From: Candidatus Laterigemmans baculatus
Lineage (GTDB): Bacteria; Planctomycetota; Planctomycetia; Pirellulales; Pirellulaceae
Assembly: GCF_010367455.1 (NCBI RefSeq)
Contig: NZ_WRPR01000023.1
Location: forward strand, 62,001 to 126,000
Direction: 5' to 3'
DNA length: 64,000 nt
Part shown: positions 53,865 to 64,000 of the stretch, piece by piece
Layout of the letters: every line of letters begins with the position of its first letter
How positions within the stretch are numbered: the first letter of the stretch is position 1
Translations under genes and position numbers: made by a program
The notes under the pieces: generated by a model
What the model was told of the DNA's origin: nothing
What the model saw: the letters and a program-made list of their open reading frames with translations, nothing else
Databases searched by the model: none

Positions 53865-54128
53865 CTACTTCCGCTTGCCTCGCTCAACCCGCCGCTGCAA
53901 GCCGGACATGCAGCTGAGCATCGTTTGCCGCAACTGCTGTGACTGCCAGCGATGACTGCGGACTCCCCGCCAGGCAGCGTTCACCGCCTGCTGCACATCG
54001 GGGGCTTCGGCGATCACTTCTTCGAGGACTTCAAACTCCTCGGTACCCTCGGGATTGCCGCCCGGTTTGTCATTCAACTCGCAGATCTCTTTGGCGAGCT
54101 GTTCGATGGTGAGATTGTCGACGGGCAT
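53865..54128 (-). CDS. Small hypothetical helical protein
   Basis: 87 aa. MPVDNLTIEQLAKEICELNDKPGG followed by an acidic helix (FEVLEEVIAEAPDVQQAV) and a basic C-terminus (QRRVERGKRK). Predicted helical, possibly a coiled coil. No family recognised. Reads in the same direction as the upstream FAD oxidoreductase, 93 bp after its stop. Confidence 0.5.
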   Translation of the reverse strand: MPVDNLTIEQLAKEICELNDKPGGNPEGTEEFEVLEEVIAEAPDVQQAVNAAWRGVRSHRWQSQQLRQTMLSCMSGLQRRVERGKRK

Positions 54129-54221
54129 TCCTCACTCCTGCCGCGGGAGCCGGCAAAAGTTCGGGATACTATCGCTGCCTCGAAATGCTCGCAAGGACCA
54201 TACCCCGACAGAGAGGTGGGG

Positions 54222-55691
54222 TTAGGCGTTCTGAATTTCCCGCCAGTTCAGGTCATGCGGCATCACACCCTTTTGGACCGAAACCGCAGCCGCCAAGCCG
54301 GCCGCTTCCCCCATCGGCACCGAGTTGCCGGTGACGCGATAACTCGAGTGGGCGATGAAATCACCGCTAATGCAACGCCCGGCCATCAGCAGCCCATCGA
54401 CATCGGCTGCCACCAATGCGGGGTAGGGAATATCGTAGGGCCGCGCACCACCCTTTTTAAATTCCTGATCGATCTGCTTATGTCCCAAATCGTTCAGAGC
54501 GTGGACGTCGATTCCAAATTTCGCGCGGCAGACCGCCTGGTCGTGCCGCAGGCCGGTTGCCAAATCGGAAGCGGTGATGTGATAGCGACCACGGATTCGG
54601 CGGCCTTCGCGGACGCCGATCTGCTCGGCGGTGGCGACGACGGCGAGATCCTGCCAAGCGCCTCCGAGCTTTCGCAGCCCCGTGACGATCTCGTGGATTT
54701 CTCGCCGCGCGCGGATCGTCGCCTCGGTGATCGCACCGGCGTCGAAAGCCGAAACGCCATACTCGTGATTCGTCATCAGCGAATAGATGCCGCTGTGCAA
54801 GTGCCTCAGCGTGGGAGCGCGATACGAGGGTTTCACCCCGTTGGCTTCCATCAGTTCAAGCAACCGACGCTTGGCTTCGGAACCGGTGCCGCGAAGATAG
54901 GGGCGGACCGCTTCGGGATCGACGCCGCTGAGCAGCGCAAGCATCGACATCGGTTGGCACTGGCAGTCGGTTCCCACGCCGACATCAAAGCCGCACCCGG
55001 CGTGAGCTGCCAAATCTCCATCACCGCTGCAGTCAATGAATCGTTCGGCCAGCCAGGCTTCTCGGCCTGACTTGGATTCGGTCAGCGCGGCAATCAAGCG
55101 GCCCGAGTCATCGGTGACGGCGCCGACCAACCGCGTATGCAAGCGGATCTTGACCCCCGCTTCGACACAGAGCTCCTCGAGCACCAGCTTCGCGATCTCC
55201 GGGTCGTAGACGGTGCCGCTCGAATGTTTTGCAGCCGCGCTGCCACGGGTGGCAAATTCCGCCAGCAGTTCCGCCATGACGCCCGACTTATTCTCGGAAT
55301 CGAGAATTTTGGTCAGCAATCCAGCCGTCCACACGCCTCCGAGACAGCCCGCCACATCGATTAGCTGCACCGAAGCGCCCGCTCGAGCTGCCGCCAGTGC
55401 AGCACCAATCCCCGCCGGGCCACCGCCACAGACCAGCACGTCGCTGGTTCCGACGATCGGGATCGCTCGCGGCTGCTCGATCAACTGTCGCTGGTCGGCC
55501 GAGACTTGGCCGCCGGTGCGGATCACTTCGCCGGACTGGAGATTGGGATACGAGGGAAACTGCGAAGTCGTCCCAGGTGCCGTTTCACCTTCGCCTGCCG
55601 CAGCAGCCAGTGCTCCGGAGCCCAACAACCCTCCAGCGGTGACGTGCAGAAAACCGCGACGAGTCGAGACGAACTTCTCGGGACGATTCAC
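54222..55691 (-). CDS. FAD-dependent oxidoreductase with Tat signal
   Basis: 489 aa from GTG 55691; ATG 55757 would add 22 residues ahead of the Tat motif. The N-terminus STRRGFLHVTAGGLLGSGALA is a twin-arginine signal, so the protein is probably exported folded. FAD-binding GGGPAGIGAALAAARAGASVQLID, ERFIDCSGDGDLAAHAG and C-terminal GNSVPMGEAAGLAAAVSV match the FAD_oxidored (PF12831-type) family common in planctomycetes. Substrate unknown. DUF6807 gene lies about 110 bp upstream on the same strand. Confidence 0.88.
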   Translation of the reverse strand: MNRPEKFVSTRRGFLHVTAGGLLGSGALAAAAGEGETAPGTTSQFPSYPNLQSGEVIRTGGQVSADQRQLIEQPRAIPIVGTSDVLVCGGGPAGIGAALAAARAGASVQLIDVAGCLGGVWTAGLLTKILDSENKSGVMAELLAEFATRGSAAAKHSSGTVYDPEIAKLVLEELCVEAGVKIRLHTRLVGAVTDDSGRLIAALTESKSGREAWLAERFIDCSGDGDLAAHAGCGFDVGVGTDCQCQPMSMLALLSGVDPEAVRPYLRGTGSEAKRRLLELMEANGVKPSYRAPTLRHLHSGIYSLMTNHEYGVSAFDAGAITEATIRARREIHEIVTGLRKLGGAWQDLAVVATAEQIGVREGRRIRGRYHITASDLATGLRHDQAVCRAKFGIDVHALNDLGHKQIDQEFKKGGARPYDIPYPALVAADVDGLLMAGRCISGDFIAHSSYRVTGNSVPMGEAAGLAAAVSVQKGVMPHDLNWREIQNA

Positions 55692-55799
55692 GGCTGCAAG
55701 CTCCACTGTCGGCGTTGCCCCCAGGGTCCGGGGCGGATGTAAATGTCTGGCACACATTCTAAATCCCCGAGTCGGGGCGGTGGGCCGAGGACCGTGGTA

Positions 55800-56807
55800 T
55801 CAGTCGGTTCCGGAGGCCAGTCGAGGCGCTTCCGCTGCGAACTCGCGGTGCCGCTCCGCAATCTTCGCTGCCTCGCTATCCCCGCGGTGGAGGATCAAGC
55901 GATAGTTGAACGCGAGCGGCTGGTCCCGCGGGAGGAGCACCGGCTGGCGTCCTGGCCAAGCCGCATTCTGCATGCTGCGACGCTCTCGCAAGATCCAAGG
56001 TTGCACGTAACCAGGCAGCGACGGATGGGTGAGAATCGCGACGCCGCTGACTTCTTCAGCCTTGGTGGTGCTGCCAGGGTTTTGGGAGCCGATCGCATAG
56101 CTGCCGACCATATCCATCCAGGGGCCAGCTTCGACCTGCAGTGTCTGAGGCTGGACCTCGCCTCCGCTGGAGACGAACCGCAGGTCGTGGGGAAGCGTGA
56201 TCCGCGTGCAAAACCCTCCGTAGCCTTTCTCATCTTCGGAGCCACCGATCTTCAACTGTTCGACGAGTGGCACAAGGCGGAAAGAAAAATCGATCGCCCG
56301 CTGATCCGGCTTCGCAGGATGGATTCGAATGACCGCAGTCTCGTCGACTAGCGGTGTCATCTCCCCGCGATTGTCGACGATCCTCGGCGACTTCCAATGC
56401 ACGCGGAGTCGGAGTTCCGCCGTTCCGTCGTCGCATACCTGCGTGTCGACCGTTTGGACGTCCCACACGAAATCTTCGCAGACCCAAGGGTCTCCCGCCC
56501 GCTTCTCTCCCACCCATACCTGATGCCAGGCCCAATAGATTCCTCGATGGTGGAGATGATCGGCGGGAAAATCCTCGCTAAGAACATTGCCGTCCAAATC
56601 GTACAACGGGTGGACGTAATGCGAGCGGGGGTATTTTTCATCCTCCGACTTCACCGCGCGCTGATAAAACAAGACCTGCTGATCCCCCTCCCGGACCAGC
56701 ACCCCCTGCTCGTCCTCGGAGAAGCTAAACCCCGCGGGCTGCTGAGCGGTGAGTGGCGAAGGGAGAAGGGCGAGCAAAAACGGAATGCAGAACAAGCCAA
56801 ATTTCAT
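55800..56807 (-). CDS. DUF6807 (PmoA-like) exported protein
   Basis: 335 aa from ATG 56807, chosen for its signal peptide (KFGLFCIPFLLALLPSPLTA). The segments VLFYQRAV, RSHYVHPLYDLDGNVLSEDFPADHLHHRGIYWAW and GYGGFCTRI are typical of DUF6807, a beta-rich family frequent in planctomycetes near oxidoreductases and sugar-acid catabolism genes. The older name PmoA does not imply methane oxidation. Probably forms a unit with the FAD oxidoreductase. Confidence 0.88.
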   Translation of the reverse strand: MKFGLFCIPFLLALLPSPLTAQQPAGFSFSEDEQGVLVREGDQQVLFYQRAVKSEDEKYPRSHYVHPLYDLDGNVLSEDFPADHLHHRGIYWAWHQVWVGEKRAGDPWVCEDFVWDVQTVDTQVCDDGTAELRLRVHWKSPRIVDNRGEMTPLVDETAVIRIHPAKPDQRAIDFSFRLVPLVEQLKIGGSEDEKGYGGFCTRITLPHDLRFVSSGGEVQPQTLQVEAGPWMDMVGSYAIGSQNPGSTTKAEEVSGVAILTHPSLPGYVQPWILRERRSMQNAAWPGRQPVLLPRDQPLAFNYRLILHRGDSEAAKIAERHREFAAEAPRLASGTD

Positions 56808-56950
56808 TGGGGTCTGCCCGTGGTATGGGAGTGACGTAGCGGTAGGATTGAAACGCAAGCTTAATGCTCCACCGGGGGCGAGGTCCAGCAAGCCGAAGAG
56901 TCGAGGGAAACTTGCGGTGCCCTCGCCTCAGTGGTGGGAGGAAACTGGCC

Positions 56951-57715
56951 ATGAGTCATGAGCCGCTCACTCCGCTCTCGCGACTGAAAGCCGCCCACAC
57001 GCCGCAGGCGGTTCGGGAACGGCTGCAGAAGGGGCCCACGCACAGTTATTTGCGCGACTTCGTCTATGGCGCGATCGACGGGGCGGTGACGACGCTGGCG
57101 GTCGTTTCGGGAGTCGCGGGTGCAGAGCTTTCGGTCGGCGTGGTGATCGTGCTCGGCGTGGCCAACTTGATCGCCGATGGGTTCAGTATGGCAGCGAGCA
57201 ATTACTTGGGAACGCGAGCCGAGGAGCAGGTCCGGGAGCGGGCGCGGCGAATCGAAGAGGAGGAGATCGAGCGTTATCCCGAAGGTGAGCAAGAAGAGAT
57301 CCGACAGATCATCCGCGGCAAAGGGTTCGAAGGGGACGATCTCGACCGGGCGGTGGAGATCATTACGTCAGACCGCCGGCGGTGGGTCGACATGATGCTG
57401 ACCGAAGAACTCGGGCTCTCGCTCGAAGGACCCTCACCGCTGCAAGCCGCCGCCTCGACGTTTGGAGCTTTCGTGATCGTCGGCTGCATTCCACTGCTCC
57501 CCTTTATCCTCCAGTTTCTCGTGCCTCCCGCAGTGACTCAGCCGTTCCTTGCGAGCATGCTGATGACGGCCGCCGCCTTTTTCGGTGTCGGCGCCGCCAA
57601 GGCCCGGTTCGTGGAACAGAAATGGTACTGGTCGGGGCTGGAGACGTTGTTCGTCGGCGGTGGAGCAGCCGCGCTCGCCTACGCGATCGGCCGCTTGCTC
57701 GGCGGCTTGGCGTGA
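56951..57715 (+). CDS. VIT1/CCC1-family metal transporter
   Basis: 254 aa from ATG 56951. [20 protein letters not shown] and [23 protein letters not shown] are TM1/TM2 hallmarks of VIT1/CCC1; a Glu-rich cytosolic metal-binding loop ([22 protein letters not shown]) sits between TM2 and TM3, followed by three more helices. By family it exports or sequesters Fe2+/Mn2+. Divergent from the DUF6807 gene. Confidence 0.92.
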   Translation: MSHEPLTPLSRLKAAHTPQAVRERLQKGPTHSYLRDFVYGAIDGAVTTLAVVSGVAGAELSVGVVIVLGVANLIADGFSMAASNYLGTRAEEQVRERARRIEEEEIERYPEGEQEEIRQIIRGKGFEGDDLDRAVEIITSDRRRWVDMMLTEELGLSLEGPSPLQAAASTFGAFVIVGCIPLLPFILQFLVPPAVTQPFLASMLMTAAAFFGVGAAKARFVEQKWYWSGLETLFVGGGAAALAYAIGRLLGGLA

Positions 57716-57743
57716 GCCGCGGAGCGGTGCAGGGCGGAACGCG

Positions 57744-58745
57744 TCAGCCCTGGGGCGGGCGGACTTGGTTCTTCGAGTGCCCAGACTGCTCGAGATCTCG
57801 GAGATTTCCGAGCGTCGTCTCCGCGATGCTCCGCAGGGCGTCGGCGGTGAAGAAGGCTTGGTGGCCGGTGATAAGAACGTTGGGAAAGCTGATAAGCCGG
57901 GCCAGCACGTCATCGGCGATCACTTGTTCCGAGAGATTCTCGAAAAAGTAATCCCCTTCCTCCTCGTAGACGTCCAGTCCCAGCGAGCCGATCTGCCCCG
58001 ATTTCAATCCGTCGACCACCGCCTTGGTGTCGATCACCGCTCCGCGGCTGGTGTTGATCAGCATTACTCCACGCTTCATTTGAGCGATCGCTTCGGCATC
58101 GATTAAGTGATGCGTCGCGGGCGTCAGTGGGCAATTCAGGCTGATGACGTCCGACTCGGCCAACAACGTCGACAAGGGAACGTAGCTCATCCCCAGCCCC
58201 TGGCACTCGGCGTTCGGATAGGGGTCGTGCCCGAGCAAACGGCAACCGAAACCGGCCATGATCCGCGTGAACACCGTTCCAATTTGGCCGGTTCCAACGA
58301 TCCCCACCGTCCGCCCGTGGAGATCGAAACCCAGCAGACCGCTCAGCGCAAAGTTCCCCTCGCGGACCCTCGCATAAGCCCGGTGGATCTTGCGGTTGAG
58401 CGCCAAGATCAGCCCCGTGGTATGTTCGGCGACCGCGTACGGAGAGTAGGCCGGAACGCGGACGACTTGCATCGAGAGCCGTTCCGCGGCCGCGAGGTCG
58501 ACGTTGTTGAATCCCGCACAGCGAAGGGCAATCCGCCGCGTTCCCCCTTCGGCCAAACGCGGCAACACCGAGGCGTCGAGACGATCATTGACAAACACGC
58601 AGACCGCATCGAACCCATGGGCCAATTCAACCGTCTCGGCGGTCAATCTTGGCTCGAAAAAGCTCAGCTCGTACTGATAAGCCTCGTTCGCGGCTTGCAA
58701 AAAATCGCGATCGTATGGTTTGCTGCTGAAGACGGCGATCTTCAA
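57744..58745 (-). CDS. ldhA: D-lactate dehydrogenase (LdhA type)
   Basis: 333 aa from TTG 58745, which has GGGAG 8 nt upstream and starts at [14 protein letters not shown] like E. coli LdhA (329 aa); an ATG at 58811 adds a non-conserved leader. Catalytic Arg in [14 protein letters not shown] fold [10 protein letters not shown], Glu in [13 protein letters not shown], His in ITGHQAF. It reduces pyruvate to D-lactate in fermentation. A perfect 23-bp inverted repeat lies upstream. Confidence 0.93.
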   Translation of the reverse strand: MKIAVFSSKPYDRDFLQAANEAYQYELSFFEPRLTAETVELAHGFDAVCVFVNDRLDASVLPRLAEGGTRRIALRCAGFNNVDLAAAERLSMQVVRVPAYSPYAVAEHTTGLILALNRKIHRAYARVREGNFALSGLLGFDLHGRTVGIVGTGQIGTVFTRIMAGFGCRLLGHDPYPNAECQGLGMSYVPLSTLLAESDVISLNCPLTPATHHLIDAEAIAQMKRGVMLINTSRGAVIDTKAVVDGLKSGQIGSLGLDVYEEEGDYFFENLSEQVIADDVLARLISFPNVLITGHQAFFTADALRSIAETTLGNLRDLEQSGHSKNQVRPPQG

Positions 58746-58827
58746 TGGAGAACTCCCGATGGTTGAGCGGAGCGGAGGTTGCATCGCGAGTGGGCGTCCA
58801 CACTGGAGCATCGCGGGGCGGCACAGT

Positions 58828-58893
58828 CGTTTAACGGCAAGCCGCAGGCGTCGGTGTTTTAAAGTACAGTCGCCTGCGGCTTGCCGTTAAACG
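58828..58893. repeat. 23-bp perfect inverted repeat between divergent ldhA and csaA
   Basis: Arms 58828-58850 and 58871-58893 are perfect reverse complements (cgtttaacggcaagccgcag core) around a 20-bp loop. It lies upstream of both flanking genes, so it is not a simple terminator for either. Confidence 0.9.
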
Positions 58894-58984
58894 ATCTTTC
58901 CGCGAACTTGCTGCTGCAGAACATGCGACGAACGCCGTCGGCTCAGGGAATTCTGCCAGACCCGAAGCCCCTCGCGAGGACATG

Positions 58985-59335
58985 ATGCCCGAAACGACTG
59001 ATCGAGTCAGCCTGGATGATTTTCAAAAACTGGAGATCCGCGTGGGGCGGGTTGCCACGGCGGAGCCGTTCCCCGAAGGCAAGTACTCGACTCACATCCT
59101 GCAGATCGACTTCGGCGGCGAGCTGGGCACGAAAAAGTCCTTGGCCCGCTTGGCACCGAACTACGGTCACCCGGAACTCGTTGGGCGGCAAGTCCTGGCG
59201 GTCGTCAACTTTCCACCGCGGCAGATCGGAAAGCACCGCTCGGAGGTCCTCACCCTCGGCGTCTCCGACAGCTCCGGCAACGTCGTGCTCATCGCCCCCG
59301 ACCAGGATGTGCCGCTCGGCAGCCGCCTGCACTGA
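58985..59335 (+). CDS. csaA: CsaA-like tRNA-binding protein
   Basis: 116 aa from ATG 58985 (58982 also ATG). OB-fold tRNA-binding domain as in CsaA and the MetRS C-terminus: LDDFQKLEIRVGRVATAEPFPEG, LQIDFGGELGTKKSLA, QVLAVVNFPPRQIGKHRSEVLTLGV. CsaA has been linked to protein export and tRNA binding. Standalone gene; NrfHA follows 87 bp downstream on the same strand. Confidence 0.88.
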   Translation: MPETTDRVSLDDFQKLEIRVGRVATAEPFPEGKYSTHILQIDFGGELGTKKSLARLAPNYGHPELVGRQVLAVVNFPPRQIGKHRSEVLTLGVSDSSGNVVLIAPDQDVPLGSRLH

Positions 59336-59422
59336 TCTGGCCTGAACCAGAACTGGCCAGCACTAGTCTGGTACGTCGGTTGCCGCCGACATCAGGAGCC
59401 CCCGCAGTAGGAGCACGTCGCG

Positions 59423-59941
59423 TTGAACGAGCATGAGCCAGCCGCCCCCACCGATTCGCGACCGACCAGGAACCGCCGTCGGCGGCTCTTCTGGCTGGGG
59501 ATGATCCCGACGCTGCTCGCGGTGATGGTGGGGAACCTGGCTGGCTTGGGAACGTTCACCTTTGGATACGGGCAGGGCTGGAGTTATCTGAGCAACGATC
59601 CCGCGGCCTGCGCCAATTGCCATGTGATGCAAGGGCATTTGGATTCCTGGCAAAAGTCCAGCCATCGCCACGTCGCCGTTTGCAACGACTGCCACTTGCC
59701 GCACGATCCGATCGGCAAGTGGGTCACCAAAGCCGACAACGGATTCTTCCACTCGTTGGCCTTCACGCTGGATAATTTTCACGAGCCGATCCAGATCAAA
59801 CCGCGCAACAAGCGGGTCGCGCAAAGCTCCTGCCTGCATTGCCACGGCGACTTCGTGCACGAAATGTTTCCCGCTGAGGCGGGAGGCGAGCTGCTCTCGT
59901 GCGTGCACTGCCACAGCGATGTCGGGCATGCCTTGCGATGA
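59423..59941 (+). CDS. nrfH: Cytochrome c nitrite reductase small subunit NrfH
   Basis: 172 aa from TTG 59423 (GGAG about 12 nt upstream). One N-terminal transmembrane helix (about 22-48) and four c-type heme motifs: CANCH (63-67), CNDCH (87-91), CLHCH (137-141), CVHCH (160-164), as in the NapC/NirT-type quinol dehydrogenase NrfH. It passes electrons from the menaquinol pool to NrfA. It is directly followed by nrfA, the normal order. Confidence 0.95.
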   Translation: MNEHEPAAPTDSRPTRNRRRRLFWLGMIPTLLAVMVGNLAGLGTFTFGYGQGWSYLSNDPAACANCHVMQGHLDSWQKSSHRHVAVCNDCHLPHDPIGKWVTKADNGFFHSLAFTLDNFHEPIQIKPRNKRVAQSSCLHCHGDFVHEMFPAEAGGELLSCVHCHSDVGHALR

Positions 59942-59989
59942 CCCTCGACCATTGAAGCTACGCCTTGAAGCGACGGAGCCGTTTTCGCC

Positions 59990-61729
<1,740 letters not shown>

Positions 61730-61767
61730 TAGACCGTTTGCAGGCGTCGTGACTCCGTTGTCGCAGT

Positions 61768-61884
61768 ATCAGCCGCAACGCGCTAGCGTCCGGTTTTGCC
61801 GGGATTTGAAGCGACCGGGGGCTAGCGCCCTGCGGCTGATGAGATGCGGGAGGACAATCCCTCAGACTGGAAAGCCTGACGTAC
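61768..61884. repeat. Palindromic ATCAGCCGC...GCGGCTGAT repeat plus a GGAAAGCCTGACGTAC module
   Basis: Arms about 61768-61796 and 61815-61840 with GCTAGC cores form an imperfect inverted repeat, followed by cagactggaaagcctgacg (61863-61881), which is shared with 17.4 and 31.0 kb. Lies between convergent nrfA and the SDR gene. Confidence 0.85.
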
Positions 61885-61907
61885 GTTTGTCCCCGCCCTC
61901 CGGGACT

Positions 61908-62924
61908 TTAGCGGCGTCTGAGCAAACTCGCGCCGATTCCGACGGCGACTCCGGCCAGGCCGGCGAGGATCCAGGGGCGATGCTTGGCTAGTTCCAGTTC
62001 GACGGAATTGTCGGTCGCCCGAGCATCGAAGCTGCCGTGAGCTCCGCGGTCCTCCGCCGGAGTTCGGTCCAGTGGCTCCCAGAGGTTGTGATCCCGGTCC
62101 GCCGCAACCTGCTCGTCGGTCTGCTGCGACTCGTAGCCAGTGTGGGCCAGCATCCGGTCCAGCAGTCCGGGGATCAGTTTCTGCCCGATCATCGCTTTGA
62201 CCGTCGGACCGCCCACCCACAGTTCGCGACGGCGGTGGTGAGATGCCCAGTAGATCGCATCGGCGGCTACTTCGGGCTGAAAGATCGGAGGCACTGGCTG
62301 AGCTTTGCGAGGCAACCGCGATTTCACCCAACCGAACTGCGGCGTATTGACGGCCGGCATATGAACGGCCGTCAGGTGCACGTCGCTGCCGTCATGGAGC
62401 AATTCGCAGCGGAGCGAGTCGGTGAATCCGACGATCGCATGTTTGGCGGCACAGTACGCGGACTGCAGCGGGATGCTTCGATAAGCCAGCGCCGAGCCGA
62501 CTTGGACGATTGTCCCTCGATTCCTAGGCAGCATCCGGCGGAGCGCGGCGAGCGTGCCATAGACGTAGCCCAGATACGTTACCTGTGTCACCCTTTCGAA
62601 TTCTTTCGCCTCCATCTCCTTCACCGGGGAGAAGACCGAGAGCATCGCATTGTTCACCCAGACGTCGATCGGCCCGAGCCTGCGTTCGGCCTCGGCCGCC
62701 GCTTGCTCGACCGCTTCGGCATCGGAGACGTCGCAGGGGAGGATCAGGGCCTGTCCGCCGAGCCGTTCGATCTCTGCCGCTGCCGCTTCGAGCCCACCAC
62801 GACCTCGAGCAATCAGCCCGACGCTGTAGCCTTCCTTCGCAAAACGCCGCGCCGCGGCTCGTCCAATCCCCGCCGAGGCGCCCGTAATCACCACCGTTCT
62901 GCTGCGGTCGCTTCTTCCGTTCAT
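61908..62924 (-). CDS. SDR-family oxidoreductase with C-terminal membrane anchor
   Basis: 338 aa from ATG 62924. Classical SDR fold: TGASAGIGRAAARRF, DVSDAE, VNNAMLS, and catalytic YCAAK with Ser in VQVGSALAYRS. About 90 residues beyond the core end in a hydrophobic helix (WILAGLAGVAVGIGASLLRRR), suggesting membrane attachment. Substrate unknown. Convergent with nrfA. Confidence 0.88.
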   Translation of the reverse strand: MNGRSDRSRTVVITGASAGIGRAAARRFAKEGYSVGLIARGRGGLEAAAAEIERLGGQALILPCDVSDAEAVEQAAAEAERRLGPIDVWVNNAMLSVFSPVKEMEAKEFERVTQVTYLGYVYGTLAALRRMLPRNRGTIVQVGSALAYRSIPLQSAYCAAKHAIVGFTDSLRCELLHDGSDVHLTAVHMPAVNTPQFGWVKSRLPRKAQPVPPIFQPEVAADAIYWASHHRRRELWVGGPTVKAMIGQKLIPGLLDRMLAHTGYESQQTDEQVAADRDHNLWEPLDRTPAEDRGAHGSFDARATDNSVELELAKHRPWILAGLAGVAVGIGASLLRRR

Positions 62925-62977
62925 CGTGGTGCGCCTTGGGGAGGAGGGAGTGCCCGGCAACCGTCAATTTCCCAATC

Positions 62978-63028
62978 ACCCTCCCCCCGGGAGAGTCGGG
63001 ATGTCAGGCCCGGGGAGGGCTTGCGAAA
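62978..63028. repeat. Left half of the 126-bp palindromic element
   Basis: accctccccccgggagagtc (from 62978) then tcaggcccggggagggc; the matching right arm is absent, so this is a truncated copy of the elements at 29540 and 52301. Confidence 0.8.
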
Positions 63029-63309
63029 TCGAGCCGTGCGTAGCGGCTCAGCCTGATGGACTGTTCGTGCTGCGGGTGCCTGCAAGGCGGGTGCCAGCAG
63101 CGGGAGGAGCTGGCGCGTGGTCCGGGTTCGGCCCCGGCGGTGGTGTACATACCTCTGCACTCCTCAGGGTGGCCACCGGACAACGCGTTTGCGGCACCCG
63201 GTTTGCATCCCTTGCGGCACCCGGTTTACATCGCTTGCAGCGGTGGGCAGGGCAGCCAAAAAGGGGGCTAGGTGGCGGGGCCACTGGTCAATATTCGACC
63301 ACTCGATGG
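63029..63309. other. Non-coding gap upstream of the FD-repeat ORF
   Basis: About 280 bp with no supported gene. ttgcggcacccggttt occurs twice (about 63190 and 63211), a short tandem duplication. Composition is unlike neighbouring coding DNA. Confidence 0.5.
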
Positions 63310-63648
63310 ATGCTGTTCATGCAGACGCTAAATTACGAGTCCGAGCGGCGGTCGGCGGAGCCCGAGTGGTGTGACCTCGGGCAGGAATTTTTGCCGCTGC
63401 AAGAGGAAATCGCCTACGCCGAAGAACTCCTCGATGCCCTAGACAACGACTGCTTTGACTTTGACTTTGACTTTGACTTTGACTTTGACTTTGAGGAGCG
63501 AGCGCCGAACCCGCTACAGATAGCGAACGTCGAGCGGTTCGCTGCGGGCGACGGCCAGGGCCGCGCAAAAACCTTCCGGAGCGTCGAGCGCCCGCAGCGA
63601 CCAAGGCTCCCCCGCGTAGTCCGGATGCCGCATCGCCACCAGGGCTGA
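63310..63648 (+). CDS. Possible small protein with Phe-Asp repeats (doubtful)
   Basis: 112 codons from ATG 63310. A plausible coding-like stretch (EEIAYAEELLDALDND) leads into FDFDFDFDFDFDF, encoded by a 6-bp tandem repeat, then continues antisense across the 3' end of the phosphopantetheinyl transferase gene. The last part is probably only the antisense strand. It could be a real short protein degraded or extended by the repeat, or just noncoding. Confidence 0.25.
   Translation: MLFMQTLNYESERRSAEPEWCDLGQEFLPLQEEIAYAEELLDALDNDCFDFDFDFDFDFDFEERAPNPLQIANVERFAAGDGQGRAKTFRSVERPQRPRLPRVVRMPHRHQG
63454..63495. repeat. 6-bp tandem repeat (TTTGAC)n
   Basis: Six exact TTTGAC units from 63454 plus a terminal tttgag. 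It lies just beyond the 3' end of the phosphopantetheinyl transferase gene. Confidence 0.95.
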
Positions 63649-64000
63649 AGCGGGCCTCGCCTCGAGCGACACGTCAAAGCTGGTCAGCGAGAGCGTCAGC
63701 CCGGTGCCGATCGCTTTGACGATCGCTTCCTTACGGGTCCAGACGCGGAAGAAGGCTTCCTGGCGCACATCTTCCGGCAGCCTCTGGAAAGTCTCCCGCT
63801 CGACGGGCGAAAAGTGTTTTCGGACGATCCCATCCCGCAACTTCACCGGCCGCACTCGCTCAATATCGATACCGACGGGATCATCCACCGTCAGAGCCAA
63901 CATCGCCAGTCGATCGGAATGGGCCAGATTGAATTGCAGCGACCGCCCCGTTCCCATGCGGTCCTCAACCGTCGGTTTCCCCTGGGCCGCGTAGGTAAAC
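63514..64000 (-). CDS. 4'-phosphopantetheinyl transferase, Sfp type (partial)
   Basis: The frame is open to the right edge, so the N-terminal part is missing; 162 codons visible. Sfp/AcpT-superfamily motifs: FNLAHSDRLAMLAL, VGIDIERVRPV (Mg-binding Asp/Glu), FFRVWTRKEAIVKAIGTGL. It transfers the phosphopantetheine arm of CoA to carrier proteins. The Sfp type suggests polyketide or non-ribosomal peptide synthesis, or it is the sole PPTase for fatty-acid ACP. Partner genes are not in the window. Confidence 0.9.
   Translation of the reverse strand, partial: FTYAAQGKPTVEDRMGTGRSLQFNLAHSDRLAMLALTVDDPVGIDIERVRPVKLRDGIVRKHFSPVERETFQRLPEDVRQEAFFRVWTRKEAIVKAIGTGLTLSLTSFDVSLEARPASALVAMRHPDYAGEPWSLRALDAPEGFCAALAVARSEPLDVRYL

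Overview
The window looks like chromosomal DNA from a planctomycete, probably of the Pirellulales/Rhodopirellula type. It is GC-rich and gene-dense, and many genes lack a clear Shine-Dalgarno sequence. Markers that point this way are a large SGNH/beta-propeller/HEAT protein of the PVC heme-binding type at the left edge, a CysNC fusion, a DUF6807 protein, a SpoVG carrying a zinc ribbon, secreted Cys- or Pro-rich proteins with planctomycete-style signal peptides, and lipid A genes. Genus cannot be fixed from the sequence alone. No phage, transposase, CRISPR array or replication origin was seen.

Layout. 1-4.9 kb: partial PVC heme-binding-type protein, a BamB-like PQQ propeller protein, and a divergent ArfB-type ribosome-rescue hydrolase whose start codon almost touches that of its neighbour. 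5.0-8.1 kb: a UvrB/C-motif protein and a RegB/RegA redox two-component system. 8.3-12.6 kb: endonuclease IV, 5-formyl-THF cyclo-ligase, carA, rplT, rpmI. 12.7-17.4 kb: sulfate activation (cysD, cysNC), rsmG, tsaD. 17.5-26.4 kb: hemolysin III-like protein, ftsK, spoVG, ispE, lpxI, lpxD and a secreted protein. 26.6-32.6 kb: aconitase, a Cys/His-rich secreted protein, repeat arrays, trigger factor. 32.8-37.6 kb: tRNA-Gly, a KAS III-like enzyme, AlgH-like protein, phosphatase, secreted protein, GT4 glycosyltransferase. 38-46.1 kb: a double-BON protein and a five-gene envelope cluster around three HtrA-like proteins. 46.4-52.3 kb: parvulin-type foldase, mfd, Gfo/Idh/MocA oxidoreductase. 52.6-58.7 kb: tRNA-Cys, an ion-channel protein, a Tat-type FAD oxidoreductase, DUF6807 protein, VIT1/CCC1 transporter, LdhA. 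59-64 kb: CsaA-like protein, the NrfHA ammonifying nitrite reductase, an SDR, and a partial phosphopantetheinyl transferase.

Functional themes. Redox and anaerobic metabolism is represented by RegBA, NrfHA and LdhA. Envelope biogenesis and quality control is represented by lpxD-lpxI, the PpiC/SurA-like foldase, the HtrA trio, the BON protein and secreted proteins. The most system-like observation is the cluster at 39.5-46.1 kb: one HtrA with an intact catalytic triad is followed by two HtrA-like proteins that have each lost all three catalytic residues, preceded by an NPCBM-like protein and followed by a small membrane protein.

The gaps between genes hold an unusually rich set of non-coding repeats: several palindromic families recurring across the window, a five-level nested inverted-repeat element of about 257 bp, a 126-bp element present twice at identical length, and simple tandem arrays with periods of 6, 7, 16, 21 and 22 bp. 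Most sit right after stop codons, and in at least four genes the repeat itself supplies the last codons or the stop.
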